Shown one piece after another: positions 8,109 through 16,447 of a DNA stretch of 64,000 bases. A program made the position numbers and the translations under genes. Below the pieces are notes generated by a model. That model saw nothing but the letters and a program-made list of their open reading frames with translations, searched no databases and was not told the origin of the DNA. Source of the stretch: QHXQ01 sp036389395 (GTDB taxonomy: Bacteria > Acidobacteriota > Blastocatellia > Pyrinomonadales > Pyrinomonadaceae); the NCBI GenBank assembly GCA_036389395.1, contig DASVPY010000014.1, forward strand, positions 1 through 64,000, given 5' to 3'. How positions within the stretch are numbered: the stretch's first letter is position 1; the number at the start of each line of letters is the position of its first letter.

Positions 8109-8315
8109 ATGAAATTGCCTGGGTTTACCGCGGAAGTCTCGCTCGCCAAGACGGGCGAACGCTTCAAAACGGAAGGGCCGAGCGCCGGCGGCGCAGCTAC
8201 ACAGGCCGTCGTTCCGCAGCTTTGTCGGAACATCGGCCCTTGTGTATTTCACAGGAGACTGCGTTGCTGCGTGTCTCTGTTCGGCGGCGTCAGTTGCAAG
8301 CTCGTGAGCTGCTGA
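8109..8315 (+). CDS. Candidate precursor peptide with LPGFTAE leader and Cys-rich tail
   Basis: This 68-residue ORF has an excellent ribosome binding site (AAAGGAGGT about 8 bases before the ATG) and starts MKLPGFTAEVSLAKTGERF. The second half holds six Cys, and the last 17 residues read CCVSLFGGVSCKLVSC after an Arg, ending on Cys. The layout of charged leader and hydrophobic Cys/Ser-rich C-terminus is typical of ribosomally made, modified peptides (RiPPs). It lies 27 bases after the PatG-like gene and the next gene shares the LPxFTA start. A cut before the CCVSLF segment is my guess. The product and chemistry are unknown. Confidence 0.75.
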   Translation: MKLPGFTAEVSLAKTGERFKTEGPSAGGAATQAVVPQLCRNIGPCVFHRRLRCCVSLFGGVSCKLVSC

Positions 8316-8329
8316 CGCTGCCCGTCTCC

Positions 8330-8362
8330 GGTCGGGTGCCGGGCCCCGCCCGGTGCCCGACC
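8330..8362 (+). terminator. Hairpin with T-run between the two peptide genes
   Basis: Arms 8330-8344 and 8348-8362 pair over about 13 of 15 positions around a 3-base loop and are followed by TTTT at 8363-8366. It lies 15 bases after the stop of the Cys-rich peptide. It looks like an intrinsic terminator or attenuator that would make the peptide mRNA more abundant than the downstream part, a common arrangement in peptide operons. Confidence 0.65.
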
Positions 8363-8389
8363 TTTTCCCACTAAAGGAGCGTGAGAACC

Positions 8390-8731
<342 letters not shown>

Positions 8732-8823
8732 CCGCGCAGTGCAGCGCGCGCTTCAGGGGCCGGCGCGCGGCGCGCGCTCGGGGGCGTGTGCGCGGCCGAC
8801 GCCGTCAATTGGAGAGAATGATA

Positions 8824-9183
8824 ATGGCGGAAGAGGGCGGGGGGCCGCCGAAGCGCGTCCCATTCTTTGCGGAACTGTTGGAGGGGACTTTGCAGGCCGC
8901 CGCCGAGGATGGGGCCGAGGACGAGCGGCGCGCCCTAAGCTACCTGGTCAATAACTACCCGCCCCTCTACGAGCAGGCCGCCGAGGCTTACGGGCGTGGC
9001 TTCCTGCCGACGGAGGTCGAAGTCCGCCCGTCGGGCCTCAGCCCCGGACGCAAGGTCATGGACTTGATCTTCTCTTTCACCAACTACGACACGGAGGCGG
9101 CCGAAAAGTATCGCGCGCGCGTGGACGTAACCGAAGAGTCGCCGACTCTGCTCGAAGCCTTGACGAAGCGTTCTGACAACTGA
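8824..9183 (+). CDS. Stand-alone PatG-tail protein (119 aa)
   Basis: This protein aligns along almost its full length with the last 100 residues of the PatG-like protein at 7125-8081. Shared blocks include the pattern D-E-x-R-A-L-x-Y-L, V-E-V-R-P-S-x-L-S, V-M-D-L-I-F-S-F, A-E-K-Y and R-V-D-V-T-E-E. It therefore looks like a duplicated and separated C-terminal domain. The ATG at 8824 is spaced 7 bases from GGAGAG; an ATG two codons earlier is too close. It is the last gene of the plus-strand operon. Its role is probably shared with, or modulatory to, the longer paralogue. Confidence 0.8.
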   Translation: MAEEGGGPPKRVPFFAELLEGTLQAAAEDGAEDERRALSYLVNNYPPLYEQAAEAYGRGFLPTEVEVRPSGLSPGRKVMDLIFSFTNYDTEAAEKYRARVDVTEESPTLLEALTKRSDN

Positions 9184-9269
9184 ACGCCTGACCCGCGTCG
9201 TCGCCGCCGCACGCGGCCGGCGGCGTTTTCTGGCCCCGCCCGTCCACGTCTCGGCCACGCGCCCGCCCG

Positions 9270-10229
9270 TCAGCGCGGGGCGGCGAGCCTGTGCGACGGC
9301 GCGCCGACGTGTATGTGGGGGCCTGTGGCCGCGCCGGGGATGGCGGCGGTGAAGGCCGTGAAAGGGATGCCGTTGGCGCGCAGGAACGCCATCAGCGCCT
9401 GCCCCTCGGCGCTGTTCGGCTGGACGGGCACGTCCATCGAGTTGCGGTGGTCGAAGCCGAGCTGGTTGTGGACGGCCGTCTGCCCGAAGGCGCTGACGGG
9501 CAAGGGTCGGCCGAACTGCTGCTGGAAGAACGCCTGCACCTTCCACGCGTTCGCCAGCGACCACAGCCCCGCGCCCGTGTAGCGCACGTAAGAGCCGACG
9601 CGCGTCACGCGCCCCGCGGGCGCGGGGCCGGGCGCGGGCGTCTTCGGCGCGCGCGCCGCCAACTCTTCCGCCTCGGCCTCGACCAGAGATTCCGCGACCT
9701 GCGTGTCGGCCTGCGTCATCTGCTGCCGGGTCGCGGCGGTCTTCGCCTCGGCCGCTTTGAGCGCCTGCTCGTGCGTCTCCAGGTCGCGCTGCGCCAGCAG
9801 CCCTTCGGCTTGCAGCGCGCGCATCTGCTTCAGCCTGTCCGCGAGGCGCGCGACCTCCTTCTCTTGCAGCGCCAGCAGTTGCTCCAAGCTCTGCTTGTAC
9901 TTCTTCGTCTGCGCCACGAACTCCGCGCGCAGCCGCGCCAACTCGTCCTGCGGCGCGGCCTCATTCGCCTGCGCCGGCTGCTTCATCTGCTTCGCCTGCG
10001 CCGACTTGGCCGCCCGCGCCTTCGGCTTCGACTGCGCGCGCACCGGCATCGCGGAGACTAAGAACCAGACGGCGAGCGCGACGGCGAGCGCGCGGCGCGC
10101 GAACGTCGCGACGAGCGTGCGACACGCTAACGTCGCCGCGTGCGCGCGGCGCACGAACGCCGCCGCAAGCACGCAACGCGCGCAAGCGCCGCCGCGCCCG
10201 TCCCCGTTCCTTGGCCGCTCGCCAGTCAT
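9270..10229 (-). CDS. Secreted coiled-coil protein with M15-like peptidase domain
   Basis: The 319-residue protein has an unusually long Arg/Ala-rich N-terminus before a hydrophobic segment (AVALAVWFLVSAMPVRAQ, about 49-66), so the true start may lie further in. Residues about 95-200 form an Ala/Glu/Gln-rich coiled coil. The C-terminal domain (about 215-310) has WKVQAFFQQQFGRPLPV, HRNSMDVPVQP and GPHIHVG, the H-x6-D and H-x-H metal-ligand pattern of D-Ala-D-Ala carboxypeptidase/M15-like enzymes. It probably trims peptidoglycan in the periplasm. It is convergent with the PatG-like operon and divergent from the ndh gene. Confidence 0.7.
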   Translation of the reverse strand: MTGERPRNGDGRGGACARCVLAAAFVRRAHAATLACRTLVATFARRALAVALAVWFLVSAMPVRAQSKPKARAAKSAQAKQMKQPAQANEAAPQDELARLRAEFVAQTKKYKQSLEQLLALQEKEVARLADRLKQMRALQAEGLLAQRDLETHEQALKAAEAKTAATRQQMTQADTQVAESLVEAEAEELAARAPKTPAPGPAPAGRVTRVGSYVRYTGAGLWSLANAWKVQAFFQQQFGRPLPVSAFGQTAVHNQLGFDHRNSMDVPVQPNSAEGQALMAFLRANGIPFTAFTAAIPGAATGPHIHVGAPSHRLAAPR

Positions 10230-10370
10230 CGCCCCTTAGTGTACGGCCACCGGCGTCAGTTGCGCGACGCGCGCGCGACGGCGCATCGTCAGGCGTCGGG
10301 TGCGCGCCCGCGGCCCGTTCTGCTACCATCGCGGCAGGACACTAATCTCTCGACTGCAAAGGCGGGCGCG

Positions 10371-11612
10371 ATGGCGGAGCGACGGGCGTGCATACTGATC
10401 GCGGGCGGCGGCTTCGGCGGGCTGTTCACGGCGCTGGAACTGGCCGGCGCGGGCGAGGTCACGCTCGTGAGCGCCGACGATCATTTCCTCTTCAAGCCGA
10501 TGCTCTACGAGTACCTGAGCGGCGAGGTCGAGGCCTGGCACATCGCGCCCTACTACAAGGAACTGCTCGACGAGCGCGTGCGCTTCATCCAAGGGACGTT
10601 GACGGACGTAGACTTGGCGGCCCGGACGGCGACCATCTCGGGCCGCGCGCGCCCGCTCGCTTACGACGCACTCGTCGTCGCCGTCGGCGGCGTGACCGAC
10701 TACGTGGGTGTGGCGGGCGCGGCCGAGCACGCCTTCCCGTTCCGCCGCCTGAAGGACGCAGACGCACTGCGCCAGCGCATGGTGGACGCGCTCGACCGCA
10801 TCCCGCCCGACGCGGCGGCAGCGGACGCGAGCCGCGCGGCCACGTTCGCCGTCGTCGGCGCGGGCGCTTCGGGCGTCGAGTTGGCGACGAAGATGGCCGA
10901 CCTGTTGCACGACGCGTTCGGGCGGCGCGGCCTCGGCGGTGAGGCGCGCGTCTTCGTGCTCGAAGCCGGCCCCGAAATCCTGCCCGGCATGGGCGCGAGT
11001 CTGCGCGCGGAGGTCGAGCAGGTCTTGCGCGCCGCGCACGTCGAAGTCCGCACCGAGGCGCGCGTGCGGCGCGTGACGCCGGGGAGCGTCGTCTTCGAGC
11101 ACGGCGGCGCGGAGACGGAGCTACAGACGGCTGCGTGCGTCTGGGTCGCGGGCGTGCGGCCCAACCCTCTGATCGAGCGGCTGGACTTGCCGAAGACCGA
11201 GCGCGGGCTATTGCGCGTGCGCCCGACGCTACAGGTCGAAGGGCGCGAGGAGGTGTTCGCGCTCGGCGACGGCGCGCAGTTCGACAACGCCGACCCGCAC
11301 CTCGCGGGTACGGCCCAACTCGCGTTCCAGCAGGCCGCGCTCGCGGCCGCGAACGTGCGCGCGGTGCTCGCGGGCGACGAGCCGCGCACGCGGCACATCA
11401 AGGAGATGGGCGAGGCGCTGAGCCTGGGGACGGAGCGCGCGGCCGTTTTGACGGGCGGGCAGGCGTTCACCGGCGCGCTCGCGCGCCAGGCCCGCTTCGC
11501 CATGTACACGCAACGGCTGCCGACGTGGCAGCACCGGCTCAAGGTCAGCGCGAGCTGGTTCTTCGAGGGCACGACGCCGCGCCCGCTCGGCCTGCGCGGC
11601 GCGGGCACTTAA
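10371..11612 (+). CDS. ndh: Type II NADH:quinone oxidoreductase
   Basis: The 413-residue flavoprotein passes electrons from NADH to quinone without pumping protons. The FAD-binding motif is at the N-terminus (ILIAGGGFGGLFTALEL). A second dinucleotide fold is in the middle (FAVVGAGASGVELATKMADL), and the late FAD contact is VFALGDGAQF followed by a Q-x-A helix. The ATG at 10371 fits the family start; the frame is open further upstream but that part has no homology signal. The ribosome binding site is weak (AAAGG). A small coiled-coil gene follows after 20 bases, probably in the same transcript. Confidence 0.92.
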   Translation: MAERRACILIAGGGFGGLFTALELAGAGEVTLVSADDHFLFKPMLYEYLSGEVEAWHIAPYYKELLDERVRFIQGTLTDVDLAARTATISGRARPLAYDALVVAVGGVTDYVGVAGAAEHAFPFRRLKDADALRQRMVDALDRIPPDAAAADASRAATFAVVGAGASGVELATKMADLLHDAFGRRGLGGEARVFVLEAGPEILPGMGASLRAEVEQVLRAAHVEVRTEARVRRVTPGSVVFEHGGAETELQTAACVWVAGVRPNPLIERLDLPKTERGLLRVRPTLQVEGREEVFALGDGAQFDNADPHLAGTAQLAFQQAALAAANVRAVLAGDEPRTRHIKEMGEALSLGTERAAVLTGGQAFTGALARQARFAMYTQRLPTWQHRLKVSASWFFEGTTPRPLGLRGAGT

Positions 11613-11632
11613 GCCGATAAGGGGTGGATGCG

Positions 11633-11890
11633 ATGGCGCGAGGTTGGGAGAGCAAGTCGGTTGAGGATCAGCAGCAGGCGGCCGAGGAGCGCGCGCAGCA
11701 GAAGGCGCGCCCCGTCCACGACGACTCGCCCGCGGCGCGCGCCCGCCGCGAGCGGCTCGAAGCCCTGCGCCTCTCGCGCGCCCGCACGCTCGAACAACTC
11801 GAACGCGCCACCAACCGCGCCCACCGCGAGATGCTCCGACGCACGCTGCGCGCCGTCGAGACGGAGATCGAAGAGACAGAGGCCGGTTAG
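11633..11890 (+). CDS. Small charged coiled-coil protein
   Basis: This 85-residue protein is rich in Arg, Glu, Ala and Gln and is predicted to be one long helix or coiled coil. It starts MARGWESKSVEDQQQAAEER; the ATG at 11633 is preceded by AAGGGG, and an in-frame GTG three codons earlier is possible. It follows ndh by about 20 bases. It has no transmembrane segment or catalytic motif. The MARGWESKxVE start recurs in acidobacterial small proteins as far as I recall, but I know no function. Confidence 0.65.
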   Translation: MARGWESKSVEDQQQAAEERAQQKARPVHDDSPAARARRERLEALRLSRARTLEQLERATNRAHREMLRRTLRAVETEIEETEAG

Positions 11891-11975
11891 AGTTCAAAGT
11901 TCAAAGTTCAAAGTTCAAGGTTCAAGGTTCGCTGTATGCCGAACCTTGAACCTTGAACTTTGAACGTTGAACTCT
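11891..11975. repeat. GTTCAAA tandem-repeat hairpin between convergent genes
   Basis: The left arm (11891-11930) is a run of GTTCAAA/GTTCAAG 7-base units. The right arm (11941-11974) is their inverted copy, CTTGAAC/TTTGAAC. It fills the whole gap between two convergent genes (ends at 11890 and 11980), so it probably terminates both transcripts. Confidence 0.85.
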
Positions 11976-11979
11976 GGTC

Positions 11980-12159
11980 TTATTCTTCGCTCGCGTTGTC
12001 CTGCACGCCGTCGGCGGGTTCGCCGCTGAGGATGGTGCTGTGGCCTTCGTTCTGTTCGGCGGCGGTCGGGGCGTCAGGCTCGGCCACGTCGGCGCGTTCG
12101 GCGGCGCGGTCAGGGGCGTCGCGTTCGGAGTCGCGCGCGGCTTGCGTCTTGTCGTCCAT
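11980..12159 (-). CDS. Small acidic protein downstream of dus
   Basis: This 59-residue protein, too short for many gene callers, is rich in Asp, Glu and Ala and starts MDDKTQAARDSERDAPDR. A GGAGGT site lies about 7 bases before the ATG and itself overlaps the end of the dihydrouridine synthase gene, giving a 2-base gap and likely coupled translation. It has no hydrophobic segment or motif and is probably intrinsically disordered. Function unknown. Confidence 0.65.
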   Translation of the reverse strand: MDDKTQAARDSERDAPDRAAERADVAEPDAPTAAEQNEGHSTILSGEPADGVQDNASEE

Positions 12160-12161
12160 CG

Positions 12162-13223
12162 TCACACCTCCACCGTCGCCGCGTCGCACGAATCCAACAC
12201 GGGCGCTTCCGCTTCGACGGGGTCGCCTTCGCCGAGGTAGGTGCGCCCGGCGGCGACCGTCTCGAAGTAGTCTTCGATGCGGTCGAGGACTTCGCCGACC
12301 TCGTGCGAGTGGTAGATGACCTGGCGGAAGCGCGCGCCGCCGGGCAGACCCTTGGTGAACTGCCCGGCCAACTGCTTCATGCGCCCGATGGCGGCGAACT
12401 CCGGCATGTCGGCGCGCAGCAGATCGAAGTATTCGAGCAGCACGGCGCGCTTGTCGGCGAGCGTCGGCTGGAAGGGCGCGCGGCCCGAGAGCAGGTCTTC
12501 GATCTGGCGGAAGACCCAAGGGTTGGCCATCGCGCCGCGGCCGATGAGGATGCCGTCGCAGTTCGTCTCGCGCCAGCGCGCGAAGGCCTGTTCGGGCGTC
12601 ACCACGTCGCCGCTGCCGGAGACGGGCACGCTGACGGCTTCTTTGATCTGCCGCACCAAGTCCCAGTCGGCTAGCCCCCGGTAGCCTTGCTCGCGCGTGC
12701 GCCCGTGCAGCGCGATGTGCTCGACGCCGCACTGCTCGGCGAGCCGCGCGACCTCGACGGCGTTGATCGTGTTGTCGGTGTAGCCGGCGCGGATTTTGAT
12801 CGTCAGCGGGATCGTGAGCGCCTTCTTGATCTCTTTCAAGATCGACTCAAGGCGCGGCAGGTCGCGCAGCAGCCCCGACCCGCCGCCGTGCTTGACGACC
12901 TTCGGCGCGGGGCAGCCGCAGTTTATGTCGAGTATGTCCGCGCCGACCTCTTCGGCCATCTCGGCGGCCATGCGCATCCGCTCGGGCTGCGCGCCGAAAA
13001 TCTGGACGGCGAACGGGCGCTCGTAGTCGAAGAAGCGCATCTGCCGTTTCGACTTCGGGTTGTTGCGCGTCAGCCCTTCGACCGAGATGAACTCCGAGAC
13101 GGTCAGCCCGATGCCGCCGCGCCGCTTCAGCAGCGCCCGGAACGGCACGTCCGTCACGCCCGCCATCGGGGAGAGCACGAGCGGCGGACTGATCTCGACG
13201 TTGCGAATCTTGAAAGCCTTCAT
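12162..13223 (-). CDS. dusB: tRNA-dihydrouridine synthase (DusB type)
   Basis: The 353-residue FMN enzyme reduces uridine to dihydrouridine in tRNA D-loops using NAD(P)H. It begins with the TIM-barrel signature LVLSPMAGVTDVPFR. The catalytic Cys lies in DINCGCPAPKVVKHGGGSGLL. Further family blocks are KIRAGY, IALHGRTREQGYRG, VSGSGDV and LIGRGAMANPWVF. Length and order fit the DusB/Dus family. It starts at 13223 next to a repeat hairpin and is followed by the small acidic gene. Confidence 0.95.
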   Translation of the reverse strand: MKAFKIRNVEISPPLVLSPMAGVTDVPFRALLKRRGGIGLTVSEFISVEGLTRNNPKSKRQMRFFDYERPFAVQIFGAQPERMRMAAEMAEEVGADILDINCGCPAPKVVKHGGGSGLLRDLPRLESILKEIKKALTIPLTIKIRAGYTDNTINAVEVARLAEQCGVEHIALHGRTREQGYRGLADWDLVRQIKEAVSVPVSGSGDVVTPEQAFARWRETNCDGILIGRGAMANPWVFRQIEDLLSGRAPFQPTLADKRAVLLEYFDLLRADMPEFAAIGRMKQLAGQFTKGLPGGARFRQVIYHSHEVGEVLDRIEDYFETVAAGRTYLGEGDPVEAEAPVLDSCDAATVEV

Positions 13224-13226
13224 AAC

Positions 13227-13318
13227 GATTGCGGATTGCGGATTGCGGATTGCGGATTAACAGAACAGGTCGCCTTCATCGGCATAGCTTGTCTTCCAAT
13301 CCGCAATCCGCAATCCGA
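13227..13318. repeat. GATTGCG tandem-repeat hairpin
   Basis: The left arm has four GATTGCG units from about 13227. The right arm (13297-13318) holds the inverse, CAATCCG units. A loop of about 40 bases lies between. It sits between the DUF4920 gene's stop and the dusB start on the minus strand, so it would end the DUF4920 transcript. Confidence 0.85.
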
Positions 13319-13323
13319 AATTC

Positions 13324-13851
13324 TTACTGCTTCCACAACTCGACGCCGGTGGCGACGAAGGTGACTTCGTCGGCCGTGCCGTCGGGGTTGGTCTTAATCT
13401 GCGCGCCGTCCTCTTTGACGAGATGTTCGACCGTGGCCTTGTCGAGTTTGCGGACGGTGAACTCGCCCGCGGCGCGGAACTTCGAGCCGTCGGCGTCCTT
13501 GGGCACGAAGAAGGCGTGGTTCTTGAAGGTGACGCGGATGCTGGCGGCGTCCTTGGCGGGCGCGATCTCCATCCAGCAGCCTTCCTTCTTGCAGACGCGG
13601 TTGACGACGCCCTCGATGACGACCTGCTTGCCGGCGTAGGCCTGCGGCTCCTTGAGCGCGTCGGCGAAGGCGACGCGCTGCTCGTCGGCGATGGGCTGGC
13701 CGCGTTTGACGGCCGGCAGCTTGAGTTGTTCCTGCGGACTGTCGTTGCACGGCTCGGCGGCGGCGACGGCCGCGGGCTGTTGCCCGCCCTGCGCGGCGGC
13801 GCTGAGCGCGCAGGCGAAGACGAGGAGCGCGACGGCGAAGAATGTCTTCAT
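13324..13851 (-). CDS. Secreted DUF4920-like protein
   Basis: The 175-residue protein has a signal peptide (MKTFFAVALLVFACALSAAAQ). The mature part contains VVIEGVVNRVCKKEGCWMEI, a C-x5-C-W pattern, and VTFKNHAFFVPKD. These match a family of small periplasmic or outer-surface proteins often annotated DUF4920, with an OB-like beta fold. The two Cys and nearby His and Met suggest metal binding, but this is inference. It is divergent from the membrane gene pair at 13922. Confidence 0.75.
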   Translation of the reverse strand: MKTFFAVALLVFACALSAAAQGGQQPAAVAAAEPCNDSPQEQLKLPAVKRGQPIADEQRVAFADALKEPQAYAGKQVVIEGVVNRVCKKEGCWMEIAPAKDAASIRVTFKNHAFFVPKDADGSKFRAAGEFTVRKLDKATVEHLVKEDGAQIKTNPDGTADEVTFVATGVELWKQ

Positions 13852-13921
13852 GGGTAAAATAAGTTATCCTTTCGAGCAAAGAATTTCGGCCGAGCTGTCG
13901 GCGCGGCGTCAGATTATAGCA

Positions 13922-14422
13922 ATGCGGCTCAGACTCATCCAATGGCTCGGCATCGCGTGGACGCTGCTCTACGCTGCCGCCGTCGTGTGGCTCTACGCCG
14001 CCGCGCCGCGCGACCTGGCGGAGATGCGGACGCAGGCGAGCGCGGCGGTCGGCGCGTACCAAGTGGACGAAGCGCGCTTCGCGGCCGGGCGCGAGCTGTT
14101 CCGCCGCGAGCAGTACGCGGCGGCCCGCGCCGAGTGGGAGCGCGCCGACCCGGCCATGCGCGACGCGCGCACGCAGTTCTACGTCGCCTACTCTTTCTAC
14201 CGGCAGGGCTGGGGGCGCGTCTACAGCGACGACGAGCTGTTCCGGCAAGGGCTGGCGGCCGCCGAGCGCGCCCTGGCGCTCGCGCCCGCGGGCCCCGTCG
14301 CCGCCGATGACGCGGAGTTGAAGCTGCACACGCCGGCCGAGTTGAAGGTGGAACTCGAAGCCGGGCTGCGGCACGACTGGGGCGACCTGAACCCGCTCAA
14401 GGTGCTGCGCGAGCGCAAATGA
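13922..14422 (+). CDS. Membrane-anchored TPR-like protein
   Basis: The ATG at 13922 gives 166 residues with an N-terminal membrane helix (LIQWLGIAWTLLYAAAVVWL). The rest has helical repeats of the tetratricopeptide type: FAAGRELFRREQYAAARAEW, TQFYVAYSFYRQGW and FRQGLAAAERALALAP. A partner in the same operon is likely, since the next gene overlaps by ATGA. The product probably acts as an envelope scaffold. The frame extends upstream but that part would overlap the neighbouring promoter region. Confidence 0.7.
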   Translation: MRLRLIQWLGIAWTLLYAAAVVWLYAAAPRDLAEMRTQASAAVGAYQVDEARFAAGRELFRREQYAAARAEWERADPAMRDARTQFYVAYSFYRQGWGRVYSDDELFRQGLAAAERALALAPAGPVAADDAELKLHTPAELKVELEAGLRHDWGDLNPLKVLRERK

Positions 14423-15249
14423 GCGACGCAATCAGCGAGACGGGGCGCGCTACGCGGGCGACGAACCTGGCGCTCGTGCGCTTCCTGCTGCTGCCGACCG
14501 TGTTCCTGACAGTCGCGGCGCTGGGTGGCGTGCGCGTGGCGGCCGGGACGCGCGCGCTCGTCTTCCTGCCGCCGCCGCTCGTGACGCTGATCCTGGCCGC
14601 CATGCTCCTGCTCCTGTTCGTGCGCGGCCGACTCTTCGCGCCGCGCGCGTGGCTCACGAGCGAACTCCCGGCGCGCGTCAACGTCGCGCACGCGCTGACG
14701 CTCGTGACGCTGTTCTTCGCGTCGGCGCAGGCGTTCAACTGCGTGCTGCCCGAGCGGGGGCTGCCGCGCTGGCTCTTCTCCTTCTTCTTTCTGTGGACAC
14801 TTTGGCAGGGGCAGTTCGCGCCGCCGGGAGCGCGCCGGTTGCTGCGCAGCCTCGCCGCCTTGTTCGCCACCGCCTTCGCGCTCAAGCACATGCTGCTCGC
14901 CGCGCTCTACGCGCCCGAAGGCAACTGGCTGCGCCGGCTCGCGGGCGCGCTCGTCGAGGGGCTGACGCAGGGCACGCTCGGCGACGCGCCCGCTTACGCG
15001 CCCGCCACCGGCTACCTGGCCTTCTTCACGCTCGCGCTCTACGTCGGCGGTCTCGTCCTCGTCGCCCTCGTACCGCCGCCGTGGCCCGACGCCCCGCGGG
15101 TGCAGGCCGGTCTGCTCGACTACCGGCAACTCACGCCTGCGGAACGTGCCCTCATCCGCGCCGAGCTTGACCGCGCCGAGGCGGCACAACTTTCGGCCGC
15201 GCCGGCCAATGTCGTGCCAGAACCGAATCCTGTGTCGGCTGACGAATGA
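14419..15249 (+). CDS. Polytopic membrane protein of unknown function
   Basis: The 276-residue protein has about six hydrophobic segments (around residues 18-40, 48-68, 85-105, 110-130, 140-165 and 195-222) and a charged C-terminal tail (TPAERALIRAELDRAEAAQL). It starts within the stop of the TPR-like gene (ATGA), so the two form a unit. I recognise no catalytic motif. Its end is followed by a repeat hairpin that separates it from the convergent mreB. Confidence 0.65.
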   Translation: MSDAISETGRATRATNLALVRFLLLPTVFLTVAALGGVRVAAGTRALVFLPPPLVTLILAAMLLLLFVRGRLFAPRAWLTSELPARVNVAHALTLVTLFFASAQAFNCVLPERGLPRWLFSFFFLWTLWQGQFAPPGARRLLRSLAALFATAFALKHMLLAALYAPEGNWLRRLAGALVEGLTQGTLGDAPAYAPATGYLAFFTLALYVGGLVLVALVPPPWPDAPRVQAGLLDYRQLTPAERALIRAELDRAEAAQLSAAPANVVPEPNPVSADE

Positions 15250-15285
15250 CGAGGAAGTTGGCCGCAGGCCCGGCGGCGGGTGAAA

Positions 15286-15377
15286 AGATCAACACAGAGG
15301 CACAGAGAAAAGCCACAGAGGGCACAGGAAAGACTCTGTGTTCTCTGTGGCTCTCTGTGGCTCTGTGTTGATCTTTT
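15286..15377. repeat. CACAGAG tandem-repeat hairpin, bidirectional terminator
   Basis: The arms carry CACAGAG units and their inverse CTCTGTG. The outer stem reads AAAAGATCAACACAGAG on one side and the exact inverse ending CTTTTT on the other. This gives a long hairpin with an A-run before and a T-run after, a good bidirectional terminator between the convergent genes ending at 15249 and 15386. Confidence 0.88.
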
Positions 15378-15385
15378 TCCGCGCG

Positions 15386-16447
15386 TTACCAGTTGACGAC
15401 CAGTTCTTCCTGCGCCTGCCAGACGGGCACGTCGTCGCGGATGGCGACGCGGTGCAGGCGTTCGGGGTCTGAAAGGAGCCGCCCCGCGCCGAGCGCGACG
15501 GCGCTCAAGGGGTCGTCGGCCACGGTCACGTGCAGCTTGAGTTCGTTTTGCATCCGGTCGGCCAGACCGTCCAGGAGCGCGCCGCCGCCCGTCAGCACGA
15601 GGCCCGTCTGGTAGATGTCCGCCGTCACGTCGGGCTGCGAGTCTTCGATGGCGCGGCGCGCGCCCGTGATGATCTCTGTGACGACCGGCTCGATGGCGGC
15701 GCGCACTTCGGTCGCGCTCAACTCGACCACCTTCGGCAGCCCGGTTGACACGTCCTTGCCGACCACCTCCATGTGCGGCGCGCCGACGGCGCTGAGCGCG
15801 CCGAGTTCCATCTTCACCTGCTCGGCGGTGCGCTCGCCGATCAGCATCTCGTGGTGCGCGCGCAGGTAATCGCGTATGGCCTCGTCCATGGCGTTGCCGG
15901 CCACGCGCAGGCTGTGCGACGCGATGACGGCGGCCGAGGCGACGACGGCGACGTTCGTCGTGCCGCCGCCGATGTCCACGACCAGGTGCGCGCGCTCGTC
16001 CTCGTACTCCAACCCCGCGCCGAGCGCCGCGGCCAGTCCCTCGTCCACGAGATCGACGCGCACGGCCTTGGCGTCGCGCGCGGCGTCGCGCACGGAGCGC
16101 TGCTCAATGCCGGTCGAGGAGCCGGGCGAGCCGATGATCATGTGGCTGCGCTTGTGGTGGTTGCCCTGGACGCTGCGGATGAAGGCGACGAGCATCTTCT
16201 CGGTCGCCTCGAAGTTGTCAATCGTGCCGTTCTTGACCGGGCGGTGGACTTCCGCGTCGTAAGGTTCGCGCCCGATCATCTTGTAGGCCTTGCGCCCGAC
16301 CGCCAGCACCTCGCCCGTGTACTTGTGGATGGCGACGGCCGACGGCTCGTTGAGCACGATGCCGCGCTCGGGCGCGTAGATGAGCGTGTTGACCGTGCCC
16401 AGATCAATCGCCAGCTTGTCAGAGAAGAAGTTGTCGAGCAGTTGCAT
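15386..16447 (-). CDS. mreB: Rod-shape actin homologue MreB/Mbl
   Basis: The 353-residue protein has the actin-fold signatures of MreB: phosphate-1 LAIDLGTVNTLIYAP, phosphate-2 LVVDIGGGTTNVAVV, and the adenosine loop LVLTGGGALLDGLADRM. It polymerises under the membrane and directs lateral cell-wall synthesis. The ATG at 16447 (MQLLDNFFSDK) fits family starts; an upstream in-frame extension of 24 residues has no homology. The gene stands alone, without mreC/mreD, so it may be a second paralogue. The 290 bases upstream contain no gene that I can see. Confidence 0.95.
   Translation of the reverse strand: MQLLDNFFSDKLAIDLGTVNTLIYAPERGIVLNEPSAVAIHKYTGEVLAVGRKAYKMIGREPYDAEVHRPVKNGTIDNFEATEKMLVAFIRSVQGNHHKRSHMIIGSPGSSTGIEQRSVRDAARDAKAVRVDLVDEGLAAALGAGLEYEDERAHLVVDIGGGTTNVAVVASAAVIASHSLRVAGNAMDEAIRDYLRAHHEMLIGERTAEQVKMELGALSAVGAPHMEVVGKDVSTGLPKVVELSATEVRAAIEPVVTEIITGARRAIEDSQPDVTADIYQTGLVLTGGGALLDGLADRMQNELKLHVTVADDPLSAVALGAGRLLSDPERLHRVAIRDDVPVWQAQEELVVNW

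Noticed and set aside
8109..8315. Lanthipeptide or thiopeptide precursor
   Set aside because: Cys and Ser are present, but no LanM/LanB, cyclodehydratase or radical-SAM gene is encoded in the window; only protease-type partners are seen.
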